From Noviluteimonas gilva (GTDB lineage: Bacteria; Pseudomonadota; Gammaproteobacteria; Xanthomonadales; Xanthomonadaceae), in NCBI RefSeq assembly GCF_009740395.1, contig NZ_WOXT01000006.1, positions 123,367-187,366 on the forward strand: a stretch of DNA of 64,000 nucleotides, given 5' to 3'. Of the stretch, positions 26,287-35,309 are shown piece by piece. The number at the start of each line of letters is the position of its first letter. Position 1 is the first letter of the stretch. A program made the translations under genes and the position numbers. A model generated the notes under the pieces. The model searched no databases. It was not told where the DNA came from and was given only the letters and a program-made list of their open reading frames with translations.

Positions 26287-26769
26287 ATGGTGTCGATTCG
26301 CGCCGCGACAACCGCCGACGCCGGATCGATTTACGCGATCGTGCGCGCAGCCGCGCTGGAAGATGCGACGCTGCCATTCAGGGACATGCCGGCGGCGATG
26401 TGCGAGGCCCACTGGTTCGGATCGCATCAGGCCTGGGTGGCGATCGACCCCGGCGGCGACATCGTCGGCGTCTACAAGCTGGGGGAGAACTACCCCGATC
26501 GCGGGTCGCACGTGGCCAGTGCCACCTACATCGTGGCCGCGCACGCGCGAGGCCGGGGCGTCGGCAGGGCGATGGTCGAGCACAGCCTCGAACAAGCGAA
26601 GGAACGCGGCTTCACGGCCATCCAATTCAATTACGTCGTCGCCAACAACGCCTCCGCGATCGCGCTGTACGAAACGCTCGGGTTCTCGATCGTCGGCCGC
26701 ATCCCGCAAGCGTTCGAGCATGAGCGCGACGGGCTGGTCGACGTTTACGTGATGCACCGCTTCCTTTGA
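26287..26769 (+). CDS. GNAT family N-acetyltransferase
   Basis: A protein of 160 residues. The acetyl-CoA site is visible as [19 protein letters not shown] (about 87-105), followed by [25 protein letters not shown]. The start at 26287 gives the usual M-V-S-I-R-A-A-T opening and has AAGGA upstream; an earlier ATG at 26239 is less likely. It is divergent from msrB with 65 bases between. The acceptor substrate is unknown. Confidence 0.88.
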   Translation: MVSIRAATTADAGSIYAIVRAAALEDATLPFRDMPAAMCEAHWFGSHQAWVAIDPGGDIVGVYKLGENYPDRGSHVASATYIVAAHARGRGVGRAMVEHSLEQAKERGFTAIQFNYVVANNASAIALYETLGFSIVGRIPQAFEHERDGLVDVYVMHRFL

Positions 26770-26839
26770 TGCGGATGCCGCTGCGGAGCCCACGCTAGAC
26801 TTCGGGAAGGGGAGCCGAAAGGCGTTGTCGGGGGATGCC

Positions 26840-28408
26840 GTGCGTCGTCGAGTCAAACTCTTGGTGGTGTTGGGCGTCGTGTTGGTTGGCGGCGGCGTCG
26901 CTTTTGCACTGAAACAGCACGAGTGTGACAAGCGTTGCGGACCCGATGTCCCGCGCATCGCCACGAGCGATGAAGAGGCGCGGGAACGCGTCGCGCATTT
27001 CCTGGTATCGGAGGGCGCGCCCCACAACCGCGAAGGGTTCCTTCTCGCACGGGCCGGGCCGCGCGTGATCCCCTTCATCGTCGAAGCGGCGCGATGCGAT
27101 CGTGGTTGCAGCAGGGACGTCCTCTTCAGCCTGAGAACCGTGCTTGCCGACATGGGACCCGAGCGCGCGGCCGCGGCGCCCGGCCTGCTCGCGATCGCGC
27201 AGGATCCGGCGGCGTCCGAGGCGAAGGTCGCGGGTGCGCTTTCGGTGCTGGGCGGGCTCGGCGCCGATGCAGCGAGCACCGAAGCGGCGCTGATCGCGTT
27301 GCGCGCGCGGCGTCCGTCCACGTCCGCGCAGATCGATGACGCGCTCATCGCGATGCACTCGCGCCGTTCGGGCGCGATCTTCGCGGAACGATTCGGCAAC
27401 CAAGCGCCCGACATCTTCCAGTTGCGCGACCTTGCCGAAGTGGGACCCGCCTCGCGCGATGCCGGCCCCGCGGTCGTCGCGCTGCTTTCGAATCCCGAAT
27501 CGGAAATCCGGCTTGGCGCGACACTCACGTTGGGCTTCATCGGTTACGCCCCCTCGGTGGATGCGCTGATCGCGCTGCTCGACGATCCTGTCGATGCGCG
27601 CGTCGCGTGGGCCGCGGCGGAATCGCTCGGCCGCCTGCGCGATCCGCGCGCGATCTCGCCGCTCGAACGCACGGCACGCGCACATTGGTATCCGCCCGTT
27701 CGCGAAACCGCTGCAAGCGCTGCTGCCAGCTTGCGAAATGGAACGACGTTCGTCGGCAAGCAGGAGGACGACGACTTCCAGCTGCGCTTCATCGCCGTCT
27801 GGAACCTGGGCGAAGGCGTCGCCAACTGCTCCTCGCCTGTCGATGCGCCCGCGGCGGACCTGCGCTATCGCAAGCTCTCGATCAAGAAGGACAAGGCGTC
27901 GATCACGAAGCTCGCCTACCCCGCAAGGCTGACGAGCGATGACGATCCGCCGCCGTCCATGAGGCCGGAGCTTGCCGCGTACTACGCGGATATCGCGGCC
28001 AAGCGCGCGCGCTGGTTGAAGACGGCGCCGGATGTCGTTCCGCAGGTTGCCATGCGAGTCAACGACGGTTGGCTTGCAGGGAGCGATCGCGGCGAGTTCG
28101 GTGGCGAGCTGGTGTTTGTCGGCGACGGCGGCACGCGACGACAGCTCGCCGAAGTCAACGTCAAGGACCTGCATGTGCTCGGCAAGCGCATCGTGATGTT
28201 GGAGGGGCTTGCGCACGGCGCCATCCACGAAATCGCACGCGCCCCCGACGGCACGATGCGCGCAACCCCCTGGCGCATCCTGCCGGGTGCGCCCAGGACC
28301 TCCTGGATCACGGAACACGGCGAACTGTTGATTCAACTGGAAAGCGCGGGAACGGTGTTGGTCTCCCCCGACGGCAACATGCGGATGGCGCCATGTCGCG
28401 GCGTCTGA
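26840..28408 (+). CDS. HEAT-repeat membrane-anchored protein
   Basis: A protein of 522 residues with a short Arg-rich N-terminus, one membrane span (about residues 6-25), and several HEAT-like repeats (about 45-305), the clearest being LLSNPESEIRLGATLTLGFIG and LLDDPVDARVAWAAAESLGRL. The C-terminal part has no recognised family. The start is uncertain: GTG at 26840 follows GGGGGA and fits the anchor; TTG at 26825 is the alternative. It probably serves as a protein-binding scaffold in the periplasm. Its 3-prime end overlaps the next lipoprotein gene by 16 bases. Confidence 0.75.
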   Translation: MRRRVKLLVVLGVVLVGGGVAFALKQHECDKRCGPDVPRIATSDEEARERVAHFLVSEGAPHNREGFLLARAGPRVIPFIVEAARCDRGCSRDVLFSLRTVLADMGPERAAAAPGLLAIAQDPAASEAKVAGALSVLGGLGADAASTEAALIALRARRPSTSAQIDDALIAMHSRRSGAIFAERFGNQAPDIFQLRDLAEVGPASRDAGPAVVALLSNPESEIRLGATLTLGFIGYAPSVDALIALLDDPVDARVAWAAAESLGRLRDPRAISPLERTARAHWYPPVRETAASAAASLRNGTTFVGKQEDDDFQLRFIAVWNLGEGVANCSSPVDAPAADLRYRKLSIKKDKASITKLAYPARLTSDDDPPPSMRPELAAYYADIAAKRARWLKTAPDVVPQVAMRVNDGWLAGSDRGEFGGELVFVGDGGTRRQLAEVNVKDLHVLGKRIVMLEGLAHGAIHEIARAPDGTMRATPWRILPGAPRTSWITEHGELLIQLESAGTVLVSPDGNMRMAPCRGV

Positions 28409-28692
28409 TTGGATTGCTTGCCGTCGCGTTGTCCGGACTCGGCGGCTGCGTCCATCGCGAAGCGCGCGAGCAAGCGCCTCCGCCCATGCTGATCGGCGAT
28501 TTCGTCGACGACTACGACATCGCGTATCGCATCTCCGCGCACGGGCCGGCAGGGATTGAGCGCGATCAGGGCCGCAGCCGACTCATCACGGTCACGAAAT
28601 ACGCCGTCGACCAACCCAACAGGACGAGACCGTTGATGCCTTCGATCGCCGCGACCAGCGCCCACCGCGGTTCGATCGCCGCATCGCTGTAG
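28393..28692 (+). pseudogene. Truncated lipoprotein gene
   Basis: The frame starts with a convincing lipoprotein signal (LLAVALSGLGGC) and continues with MLIGDFVDDYDIAYRIS, the opening of a recurrent small lipoprotein family (from memory, usually D-F-x-D-D-Y-G-I-x-Y-x-I-S followed by a Trp-rich domain ending G-F-P-F-S-R-M). After about residue 58 the rest is Arg/Ser/Thr-rich shadow of the convergent ion-channel gene, which it overlaps from 28566. The domain after the signal therefore appears deleted. The truncation is inferred from remembered family shape. Confidence 0.45.
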
Positions 28693-28985
28693 CCGATGGC
28701 CGCGAAGCTGATCGTCGAGAAGTAGACGGCGGTCCGCAGGTCCGCCACCGCGCCGATGTCGAGGAACACCAGCGCGTACAGCCAGATTTCCAGCCCGTGG
28801 AGGAGCATCAGTCCGAACACGAGCACCAGCGAGGAGCGCACGGCCGCGATCGGTACGTGCCGCAAATGGTTGCGGTTCATGCGGACTTCCAGGCGCAGCA
28901 CGCGCGCCAGCAAGATCAGCCCGTACGCGTGCACGAGCACCGTCGCGAACACCATGATCGAGGCGACGAGGAGTTCGAGCAGCAT
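28566..28985 (-). CDS. Small ion-channel pore protein with unusual filter
   Basis: A protein of 139 residues with three or four hydrophobic segments. The pore-helix and filter region reads YFSTISFAAIGYSD, aligned with the T-x-G-Y-G-D filter of the ion-channel-2 family but with Ala for the first Thr and Ser for the second Gly. It is the last gene of a minus-strand group behind EF-hand and DUF3011 genes (6 bases from the latter). It is likely a simple two-helix channel; K+ selectivity is doubtful given the filter. Confidence 0.75.
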   Translation of the reverse strand: MLLELLVASIMVFATVLVHAYGLILLARVLRLEVRMNRNHLRHVPIAAVRSSLVLVFGLMLLHGLEIWLYALVFLDIGAVADLRTAVYFSTISFAAIGYSDAAIEPRWALVAAIEGINGLVLLGWSTAYFVTVMSRLRP

Positions 28986-28991
28986 CGCCCG

Positions 28992-29516
28992 TCAGCGCCG
29001 CAGGCAGGCCATGTAACCGTTGCGGTACGACGGACTTGCATACGACGGGAGTTGCGCGCCCGCGCGGGCGGCATCGCAGCCGCCGTTGTATTCGCGCGCG
29101 GCGTCGCGATCGTTGGGCACCGGGCCGCTGTTGTGATCGTCCTTGTCCTTGTTCGCCGCGAGCACGGCGGCGGCGATCAGCGCGACCGCCGCAACGGCGG
29201 CCGCGGTGTTCTTTCCGGACGAATGATTCTGCGGCGGTTGCCCGACCAGGAACGACGCGCGACATCCGTTGCTGACCCAGACCCCGGTGGCATCAAAGCC
29301 CCAGGTTTCGTTCTGGTAACAACCGGAACGACTGTACTGCGTTTGCAGCACGACACCGCCGCGTGCATCCACGGGGCAGCGTTGAATGCGCCCGTTGGAA
29401 GAACTGCATTCCACGACGCCCGGCTGCGCCGGTTGATACTGCGCATGCACCGTGCCGAGCGGCGCGCTCGCGGCGACAAGCAACAAGACCGATCCTGCGA
29501 TCCAATGCGCCTTCAT
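28992..29516 (-). CDS. DUF3011 secreted protein
   Basis: A protein of 174 residues with a signal peptide (to VHAQ). The DUF3011 region covers about residues 33-90, with the Cys pattern VVECSSSNGRIQRCPVD, SRSGCYQNETWGFD and GVWVSNGCRASF. An Ala-rich hydrophobic helix follows (about 104-120), then a charged stretch and a C-terminal part with NGGCDAAR and a last CLRR. It is coupled to the EF-hand gene by ATGA. Function unknown. Confidence 0.8.
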   Translation of the reverse strand: MKAHWIAGSVLLLVAASAPLGTVHAQYQPAQPGVVECSSSNGRIQRCPVDARGGVVLQTQYSRSGCYQNETWGFDATGVWVSNGCRASFLVGQPPQNHSSGKNTAAAVAAVALIAAAVLAANKDKDDHNSGPVPNDRDAAREYNGGCDAARAGAQLPSYASPSYRNGYMACLRR

Positions 29517-29899
29517 TTCGTCTCTCCCGCGGCGGAGCGCGCCGGCCCGACCGGCGCGGCGGACCATTCGTCCCAATCGAGATAACCGTCCTTGTTGGTG
29601 TCGGCCGAATCGAACCAACTGCGCAGGGCCGCGTTGAAGGCGACGATGTCGACATCGGTCGTCGCCGATGCGTGCTCCTTGGCGTCGACGATGCCGTCGT
29701 GGTTCGCGTCCAGGCCGTGGAAGACACCCACGCCGAAGTTGCGGTATTCCTCGAAGCTGATCCGACCGGCGCTGTTGCCGTCGATCTGGTCGAACGTCGC
29801 ATGGGCGCCGGTGTAGGCCGCCGACGTCTGCGTGGCCGCACTCGCCGCGGTTCCCCAGGCGAACACACAGGCCGCAATCACGATCAGGGTGCGTTGCAT
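29513..29899 (-). CDS. Secreted EF-hand protein
   Basis: A protein of 128 residues: a signal peptide (to ASAA) and three EF-hand-like calcium loops, DGNSAGRISFEE, DANHDGIVDAKE and DTNKDGYLDWDE. The last two are canonical twelve-residue loops; the first is weaker. It probably binds Ca2+ in the periplasm. It is the first gene of a three-gene group with DUF3011 and the ion-channel protein, which hints at a calcium- or ion-related envelope function (inference). Confidence 0.85.
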   Translation of the reverse strand: MQRTLIVIAACVFAWGTAASAATQTSAAYTGAHATFDQIDGNSAGRISFEEYRNFGVGVFHGLDANHDGIVDAKEHASATTDVDIVAFNAALRSWFDSADTNKDGYLDWDEWSAAPVGPARSAAGETK

Positions 29900-29984
29900 C
29901 GTCCTCTCCGGCGCGCATCGTGCAGGCGAGTGTCGAGTCGGTTCCGTGGGTCCGGCGTGAAGCTTGCGAGACGGCCCCCGCCCC

Positions 29985-31685
29985 TCAGGGCCGCCAGTCC
30001 ACCTCGTAGGTCTCGAGATAGTCGTCGACCGCCGCGCCCACGGTCGGATGGAATTTCTCGGCACCGAAGCGTTCGAACAGTTCGAAGCGCTTCAACTTGT
30101 CCTTGACCGGGTCCTTCAGTTCGGCGAATCGAAATTCGATGTCCGACTGGCGCAGCGACTGCACAAGCTCGGTGAGCATGTCCGCCGAGGTCACGTCGAT
30201 GCTGGTGACCGGTTCGGCGGCCACGATGATCCGCCGCACCGGCGTCGGCGACGCGGCCACGGCGTCGAGCACGCGCTGGCGGAAGAGCTCGGCGTTGGCG
30301 AAGAACAACGGCGCATCCCAGCGGAACAGCACCAGGCCCGGAACGCGCCGCGCGTCCGGATAGCGCGTGATGTCGTGGAAGCCGCGAATCCCGTCCACGC
30401 GCCCGAGCACGGCGAAATGCGGGCGCCAGCCGTCCCACAGGAACTCGATGACGGCGATGAGGATCGCAAGCCCGATGCCGGGAATCGCGCCGAACAACGC
30501 GACACCGGCGAAGCAAACGATGGACAGCCAGAACTCCCAGCGCTGGATGCGGAAGATGCGGCGCAGGTCCTTGAACTCGAACAACCCGATCGCCGCGGCG
30601 ATCACGACGGCGGCCAACGCGCTGTTGGGCAGGTTCGACAACAGATTGGGTGCGAACACGAGCAGCAACGCAACGGCGACTGCACCGACCACGCCGGTGA
30701 GTTGCGTCTTCGAGCCCGCGGCCTCGGCCACCGGCGTGCGCGAAGAACTGCTGCTGATCGCGAAGCCCTGGAACAACCCCGCCGCGAGATTGGCCGCGCC
30801 CAGGCCGATCATTTCCTGGTTGGGATCCACGTGCGTCTTGTTCTTCGCAGCGAAGATGCGCGAAAGCACGCTGGTGTCCGCGAACGCGACCATGGCAACG
30901 GCGCATCCGCCGATGACGACTTGCGCCATGTCCGCGACCGAGATGATCGGCAGCGCGAAGGACGGCAGCCCCTGCGGAAGCGACCCGAGCACCTTGACGC
31001 CGAATCGCTCGCCCAGCCCGAGCAGTCCGACCGCGAGCGTTGCGGCGACGACCGCCACCAGCAACCCGGGAATGCGCTTGTAAGGCTTGAGCAACAGGAT
31101 CGTCGCGAGCGTGCCGGCGCCGACCGCAGTGGCGACCCAGTTGGCGTGGCCCGCAAGGATCTCGCGCCCGATCTGCAGCACATCGCGCAGCGGCCCCTGG
31201 CCTTCGATCGAGAAGCCGAAGAATTTCGGCAACTGGCTGATCAGCACCGTGAGCGCGATGCCGTTCATGTAGCCGTAGCGAATCGGCTTCGACAACAGAT
31301 CGGTGACGAAGCCCAAGCGCATCAGGCCGATCAGGATGCACACCGCACCCGACACGATGGCCATCATTCCGGCAAGCGCGACCGCGCGGTTGGGATCGCC
31401 TGCGGACAGCGGCAACACCACCGAAAGGATCACGGCCGCGAGCGCCGAATCGGGGCCGAGCACCAGGATGCGGCTGGGTCCGAACACCGCGTACGCCAGG
31501 AGGGGAACGATGGTGGCGTACAGGCCGTTGATGCCGGGCAGACCGGACGCGACCGCATAGGCGATGCCCACGGGGACCAGCATCGTGGTCAGCACCAGGC
31601 CGGCGACGATATCGTTCGGCAGCCACGCGGCTTCGTATCGCCGCAGGACCTGGAGTCCGGGCACCCAACGCAGCCAGCGATCCAT
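29985..31685 (-). CDS. SulP family anion transporter with STAS domain
   Basis: A protein of 566 residues. The SulP membrane domain (about 1-425) shows LVPVGIAYAVASGLPGINGLYATIVPLLAYAVFGPSR near the start and GLFQGFAISSSSSRTPV in the middle. The cytoplasmic C-terminal STAS domain (about 440-555) includes the SIDVTSADML nucleotide-type loop. The family carries sulfate, bicarbonate or dicarboxylates; which one is not visible. It lies 85 bases upstream of the EF-hand gene on the same strand and may be a separate unit. Confidence 0.93.
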   Translation of the reverse strand: MDRWLRWVPGLQVLRRYEAAWLPNDIVAGLVLTTMLVPVGIAYAVASGLPGINGLYATIVPLLAYAVFGPSRILVLGPDSALAAVILSVVLPLSAGDPNRAVALAGMMAIVSGAVCILIGLMRLGFVTDLLSKPIRYGYMNGIALTVLISQLPKFFGFSIEGQGPLRDVLQIGREILAGHANWVATAVGAGTLATILLLKPYKRIPGLLVAVVAATLAVGLLGLGERFGVKVLGSLPQGLPSFALPIISVADMAQVVIGGCAVAMVAFADTSVLSRIFAAKNKTHVDPNQEMIGLGAANLAAGLFQGFAISSSSSRTPVAEAAGSKTQLTGVVGAVAVALLLVFAPNLLSNLPNSALAAVVIAAAIGLFEFKDLRRIFRIQRWEFWLSIVCFAGVALFGAIPGIGLAILIAVIEFLWDGWRPHFAVLGRVDGIRGFHDITRYPDARRVPGLVLFRWDAPLFFANAELFRQRVLDAVAASPTPVRRIIVAAEPVTSIDVTSADMLTELVQSLRQSDIEFRFAELKDPVKDKLKRFELFERFGAEKFHPTVGAAVDDYLETYEVDWRP

Positions 31686-31802
31686 GGCTCATCCTTCGAT
31701 CAGGTGCGCATGCCGCGCTCCGGCAGAGCTTCGAACGACGATGGCGCACGCCGGCGCGGCAGGCGCAGAATAGCGCCGTTGCTCCGTCCCGGGGTGCCGC
31801 GC

Positions 31803-32078
31803 ATGTCAGACAGCAGCGAAGACGCCACCCTCCAGGCGTTGCTCGATCGACTCACGAAATTCCGCTTGCCGCGTTTGCTGGATATCAAGAAGCGCGTCGA
31901 CGGCGGCGAACGCCTGACCGATTCGGAAGTCGGTTTCCTGACGCATGCGCTGGAAGACGCGCAGGACGCGGCGAAGTTCGTCACCCGCAATCCGAAAGCG
32001 CACGCACTGGGCGCGCAGATCGTGCAGCTCTACGAAGACATCGTCGGCCGGGCCCTGGAGAACGAGAAGCACACCTGA
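31803..32078 (+). CDS. Small helical protein upstream of ppk2
   Basis: A protein of 91 residues, predicted mostly helical and acidic-basic mixed, with no Cys and no membrane span. The core LLDIKKRVDGGERLTDSEVGFLTHALEDAQ looks conserved-type but no family was recognised. It lies 33 bases upstream of ppk2 on the same strand, so it is probably co-transcribed and may serve polyphosphate metabolism (inference). Confidence 0.7.
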   Translation: MSDSSEDATLQALLDRLTKFRLPRLLDIKKRVDGGERLTDSEVGFLTHALEDAQDAAKFVTRNPKAHALGAQIVQLYEDIVGRALENEKHT

Positions 32079-32111
32079 GCGGCGACACCGCGCAGATGCG
32101 GAGCATGCGAG

Positions 32112-32924
32112 ATGAAACGCAAAGACCAACATGACGCTGCAGCACCTCCCGAGAAGATGAAGCGGAAGGACTACGAGGCCGAACTCGATAAGCTTCACGT
32201 CGAGCTGGTCAAGCTGCAACAGTGGATCGTCGCGAAGCAGCTCAAGGTGTGCATCGTCTTCGAGGGCCGCGACACCGCCGGGAAAGGCGGCACGATCAAG
32301 GCGATCACCGACCGCGTGAGCCCGCGTGTCTTCCGCGTCGTCGCATTGCCTGCGCCGACCGAGCGCGAGTTGAGCCAGATGTACATGCAGCGCTATCTGA
32401 AGCACCTTCCCGCGGGCGGCGAAGTCGTGATCTTCGACCGCAGTTGGTACAACCGCGCCGGCGTCGAGCGCGTCATGGGGTTCACGCCGGAATCGAAGGT
32501 GAAACGCTTCCTGCGCATCACGCCGCTGGTGGAACGCTCGATCATCGAGTCGGAGATCATCCTGCTGAAATACTGGCTCGAAGTCAGCGAAGAGGAACAG
32601 ACGCTGCGCTTGCAGGCGCGCGCGGACGATGGGCGCAAGATCTGGAAGCTCACGCCGATGGACCTGAAGTCCTACGGCAAGTGGTACGACTACTCGCGGG
32701 CGCGCGACGAGATGTTCGTCGCGACGGATACGCCGCATGCGCCGTGGTTCGTCGCGCGCACCGACGACAAACGGCGCGGACGCCTCAACATCATCCGGCA
32801 CATCCTCGACCAGATCCCTTACGAATCCTTGCCGCGCGTGAAAGTCCAGCTGCCCAAGCGACAGAAGCGTGGCGACTACGTCGAACCCGACCACCCCTAC
32901 CGCTACGTCAAGGAGCGGTACTGA
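32112..32924 (+). CDS. ppk2: Polyphosphate kinase 2
   Basis: A protein of 270 residues of the PPK2 family, transferring phosphate between polyphosphate and nucleotides. The Walker A motif is FEGRDTAGKGG (about 50-60) and the Walker B/lid segment VIFDRSWYNRAGVE (about 106-119). Length and the single domain fit class I PPK2 (NDP phosphorylation), though class cannot be proven by eye. Its end overlaps the convergent CHAD-domain gene by 17 bases, putting polyP synthesis or use next to a polyP-binding protein. Confidence 0.93.
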   Translation: MKRKDQHDAAAPPEKMKRKDYEAELDKLHVELVKLQQWIVAKQLKVCIVFEGRDTAGKGGTIKAITDRVSPRVFRVVALPAPTERELSQMYMQRYLKHLPAGGEVVIFDRSWYNRAGVERVMGFTPESKVKRFLRITPLVERSIIESEIILLKYWLEVSEEEQTLRLQARADDGRKIWKLTPMDLKSYGKWYDYSRARDEMFVATDTPHAPWFVARTDDKRRGRLNIIRHILDQIPYESLPRVKVQLPKRQKRGDYVEPDHPYRYVKERY

Positions 32925-33732
32925 GCGCCGCGTCGACCACCGATCGCAAGCGCTTGCGCTGGCGCGCGAGTGTGCGCTTCGCAAACCGTCGCAGCACCGA
33001 CCTGTAGGCCGGGAACGCAGCGTGCTTGTCGCACTGCGCGATGAGCAGGCTCAGGTCCTGCAGCACGCCGAGTTGTTCGGTCACATGTTTGTCGAATCCA
33101 TCGGGCACGGCCAGGCCGGCGGCGCTCGCGGCGCGATGTTGCTGCGAGAGACGCCGCATGCGCCGGCGCCATTGGTGCCAGGCATCCGCATCGTCGCTCG
33201 CGAAGGCGCGTTCGCGCGCAGTGCTTGCCTTCCGCGCCGTCGCAGCCATCGCATCGGTCACGGAGGCGATGGAAAGCGACTCCCAGGGCAGGCCCGTCAA
33301 TGCGGCCCGCATTGTCGCCACGATCGCCTGTTCGTGTCGCAGCCTGACCGCGAACGCCGGATCCTTCGCCATCGCCGCACGTTGCCGGGCGGCGATGCGC
33401 CGCGCGCCGGCGAGCGCCGTCCGTGTGGCTTCGTCGCGCGCCTTGGTGCGCAAACGATCGAATGTCTGGACGAGTGCGTGCGCATCGCGCAACGGCGACA
33501 GGCGCCGGTTCACTGCGCGCAATTCCCGATCGATCAATTTGACGCCGGGCCCCAGCAACGGTTGACCAAGGGCCAACAGCGCACGCGTACGCCGGATCGC
33601 CTTGCGCGCCTGGTGGATGCCGTCATGGAGGTCGCGGCCGCGCCGGGCCAGGTCGTCGATCGCATTCGCGAGTTCAGCGAGCCCGTAGTCGCGAAGTGCG
33701 ATGCCGGGTCCGTGGGGCGGTGTGTCGCGCAT
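32908..33732 (-). CDS. CHAD-domain (polyphosphate-binding) protein
   Basis: A protein of 274 residues, Arg/His/Ala-rich helical, of the CHAD family. The conserved opening DGIHQARKAIRRTRALLAL is seen at about 37-55, with more basic helices at AWHQWRRRMRRLSQQ and LRRFAKRTLARQRKRLR. CHAD domains bind polyphosphate and target proteins to granules. There is no CYTH domain. Convergent with ppk2, it supports a polyP role. Confidence 0.88.
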   Translation of the reverse strand: MRDTPPHGPGIALRDYGLAELANAIDDLARRGRDLHDGIHQARKAIRRTRALLALGQPLLGPGVKLIDRELRAVNRRLSPLRDAHALVQTFDRLRTKARDEATRTALAGARRIAARQRAAMAKDPAFAVRLRHEQAIVATMRAALTGLPWESLSIASVTDAMAATARKASTARERAFASDDADAWHQWRRRMRRLSQQHRAASAAGLAVPDGFDKHVTEQLGVLQDLSLLIAQCDKHAAFPAYRSVLRRFAKRTLARQRKRLRSVVDAALSTAP

Positions 33733-33878
33733 TCGCAGATGCCCGGAGACAACTGACGTGGCGTCAGGGTACGAGCGCAGGCGTGAACGCGAGGGCGCCC
33801 GCGGGTCACGAACGCATAACGGGGCCCGGTGTATTTCTCGCGGCTCTTGCGTTCCCCCTGCACGAGTGGAGAAACCTC

Positions 33879-34289
33879 ATGCTCAAGACCGCTGCATTCC
33901 GCTGGGGCGCCGCCCTCGCCCTCTTCGCCGCCACCGCGTATGCCTCCGACAAGGTGACGTCCGTTCCCGTGCACTTCGCGAAGGGAACGAGCAGCGCCTC
34001 GATGAAAGGCAGCTTCTCCGGTTACGACAGCGTGGAGTACGCGCTGGGCGCGAAGTCCGGGCAAACCTTGACGGTCAAGATCGCGGGCAACAGCAACGCC
34101 AACTTCAACGTCTTCGCGCCGGGCGACAAGCCGGGCGCCGCCACCGCGATCGGATCGGGTTCGGTGGGCGCGGATTGGTCGGGGCCCTTGCCGAAATCGG
34201 GCGACTACACGATCCAGGTGTTCCAGATGCGCGCCTCGGCGCGTCGCGCGGAAGCTGTGCCGTATACGATTTCGTTCGAGGTTCGGTGA
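33879..34289 (+). CDS. PliG-like g-type lysozyme inhibitor
   Basis: A protein of 136 residues with a signal peptide (to TAYAS). The pattern HFAKGTSSASMKGSFSGYDSVEYALGAKSGQTLTV, then APGD and LPKSGDYTIQVFQMRASARR, follows that of the E. coli PliG inhibitor (F-x-x-G-x-S-S-A, G-Y-D, A-K-x-G-Q, L-P-x-x-G-x-Y, R-x-x-A-R). It would protect the wall from goose-type lysozyme in the periplasm. A general PPC-type bacterial fold is the alternative. Confidence 0.7.
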   Translation: MLKTAAFRWGAALALFAATAYASDKVTSVPVHFAKGTSSASMKGSFSGYDSVEYALGAKSGQTLTVKIAGNSNANFNVFAPGDKPGAATAIGSGSVGADWSGPLPKSGDYTIQVFQMRASARRAEAVPYTISFEVR

Positions 34290-34301
34290 CGGAAGCGCCC
34301 G

Positions 34302-35309
34302 TCACCCCTGGAACGCCGCCACGCGCTCGAACACCCACAGCATCGCGACGCTCCCGATGGCGTAGGCCGCGGCGTACTCGCTCCACTTCGGCGGCTGGAC
34401 CGGCAGCCGACGCGCCAGCGCCATGACCGCCAGCACACCGCCGACGAAGAGCAACTGCCCGACTTCGACGCCGACGTTGAACATCAACAACGCAACGGGA
34501 ATCGCCTTCTGCGGAAGTCCGACGTCCGCCAACGCGCCCGCGAACCCGAATCCATGCAGCAGGCCGAAGGTGAAGGCGACCACCCAGGGTGCGCGCGCCG
34601 TGAGGCCCGGTTTGCCGCGCAGGCCATGCACGACTTCGGAGGCGACGAACACGATGCTCAACGCGATCACCGCTTCGACCGGCGGTCCGGGAATATGCAC
34701 CCAACCCATCGTCGCCGCGACGAGCGTGATGCTGTGCGCCACGGTGAACGCGGTGATCGTCGCGACGATGCGCTTGCCGCCGCGCACGATGAGCAGCAAC
34801 GCGAGCACGAACAACAAGTGATCGATGCCGCCGAGGATGTGCTCGACGCCCAGCACGCCGTAGGACCACGCGATGCGCGACACCGAGGCCGGTGCTTCGA
34901 CGACGAACGCGGGCCGCGTCATCGGCAGGCGTTCGACCTGGCTGGTGCCGTCGGCCCACTGCACGCGCACCATGATGTCGGTGGCGCCGATCGCCCTGCC
35001 CTCGAACGCGATTGGCTGACCGATCAGCCCGCCGGCGCGATGGATCGTCGAGCGTTCGATGATGGCATCGCCGGTGAACGCTTCGCGCGTCGCACCTTCG
35101 GTCACCGTGCCGTCGGGGAAGCGGACATGCATCGCCAGGCGCATGTCGGCGGACTGCGCAGGCACTTTCCACAGCACTTCGAAGCGATCCTGGCCAGCCT
35201 CTCGCAATTCGAGATACGCGGGACGAAACACATCCGCGTGGACCAGCCCCGCCATGGCGCACAGCAACAGCACGCATGCCGTGCGCATCAGCCATGCGGC
35301 GCGCGTCAT
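34302..35309 (-). CDS. HupE/UreJ_2 family membrane protein (copy 2)
   Basis: A protein of 335 residues, a paralogue of the protein at 77-1075, with the same order: signal peptide, periplasmic beta-rich part (FRPAYLELRE, HVRFPDG, ATDIMVRVQWADGTSQVERLP) and membrane domain with GGIDHLLFVLALLL, TVAHSITLVAATMGW and FGLLHGFGFAGALADVGLPQKAIP. The start overlaps the PPIase stop by ATGA. The role is probably metal transport or metal insertion for the cassette, but this is inferred. Confidence 0.85.
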   Translation of the reverse strand: MTRAAWLMRTACVLLLCAMAGLVHADVFRPAYLELREAGQDRFEVLWKVPAQSADMRLAMHVRFPDGTVTEGATREAFTGDAIIERSTIHRAGGLIGQPIAFEGRAIGATDIMVRVQWADGTSQVERLPMTRPAFVVEAPASVSRIAWSYGVLGVEHILGGIDHLLFVLALLLIVRGGKRIVATITAFTVAHSITLVAATMGWVHIPGPPVEAVIALSIVFVASEVVHGLRGKPGLTARAPWVVAFTFGLLHGFGFAGALADVGLPQKAIPVALLMFNVGVEVGQLLFVGGVLAVMALARRLPVQPPKWSEYAAAYAIGSVAMLWVFERVAAFQG

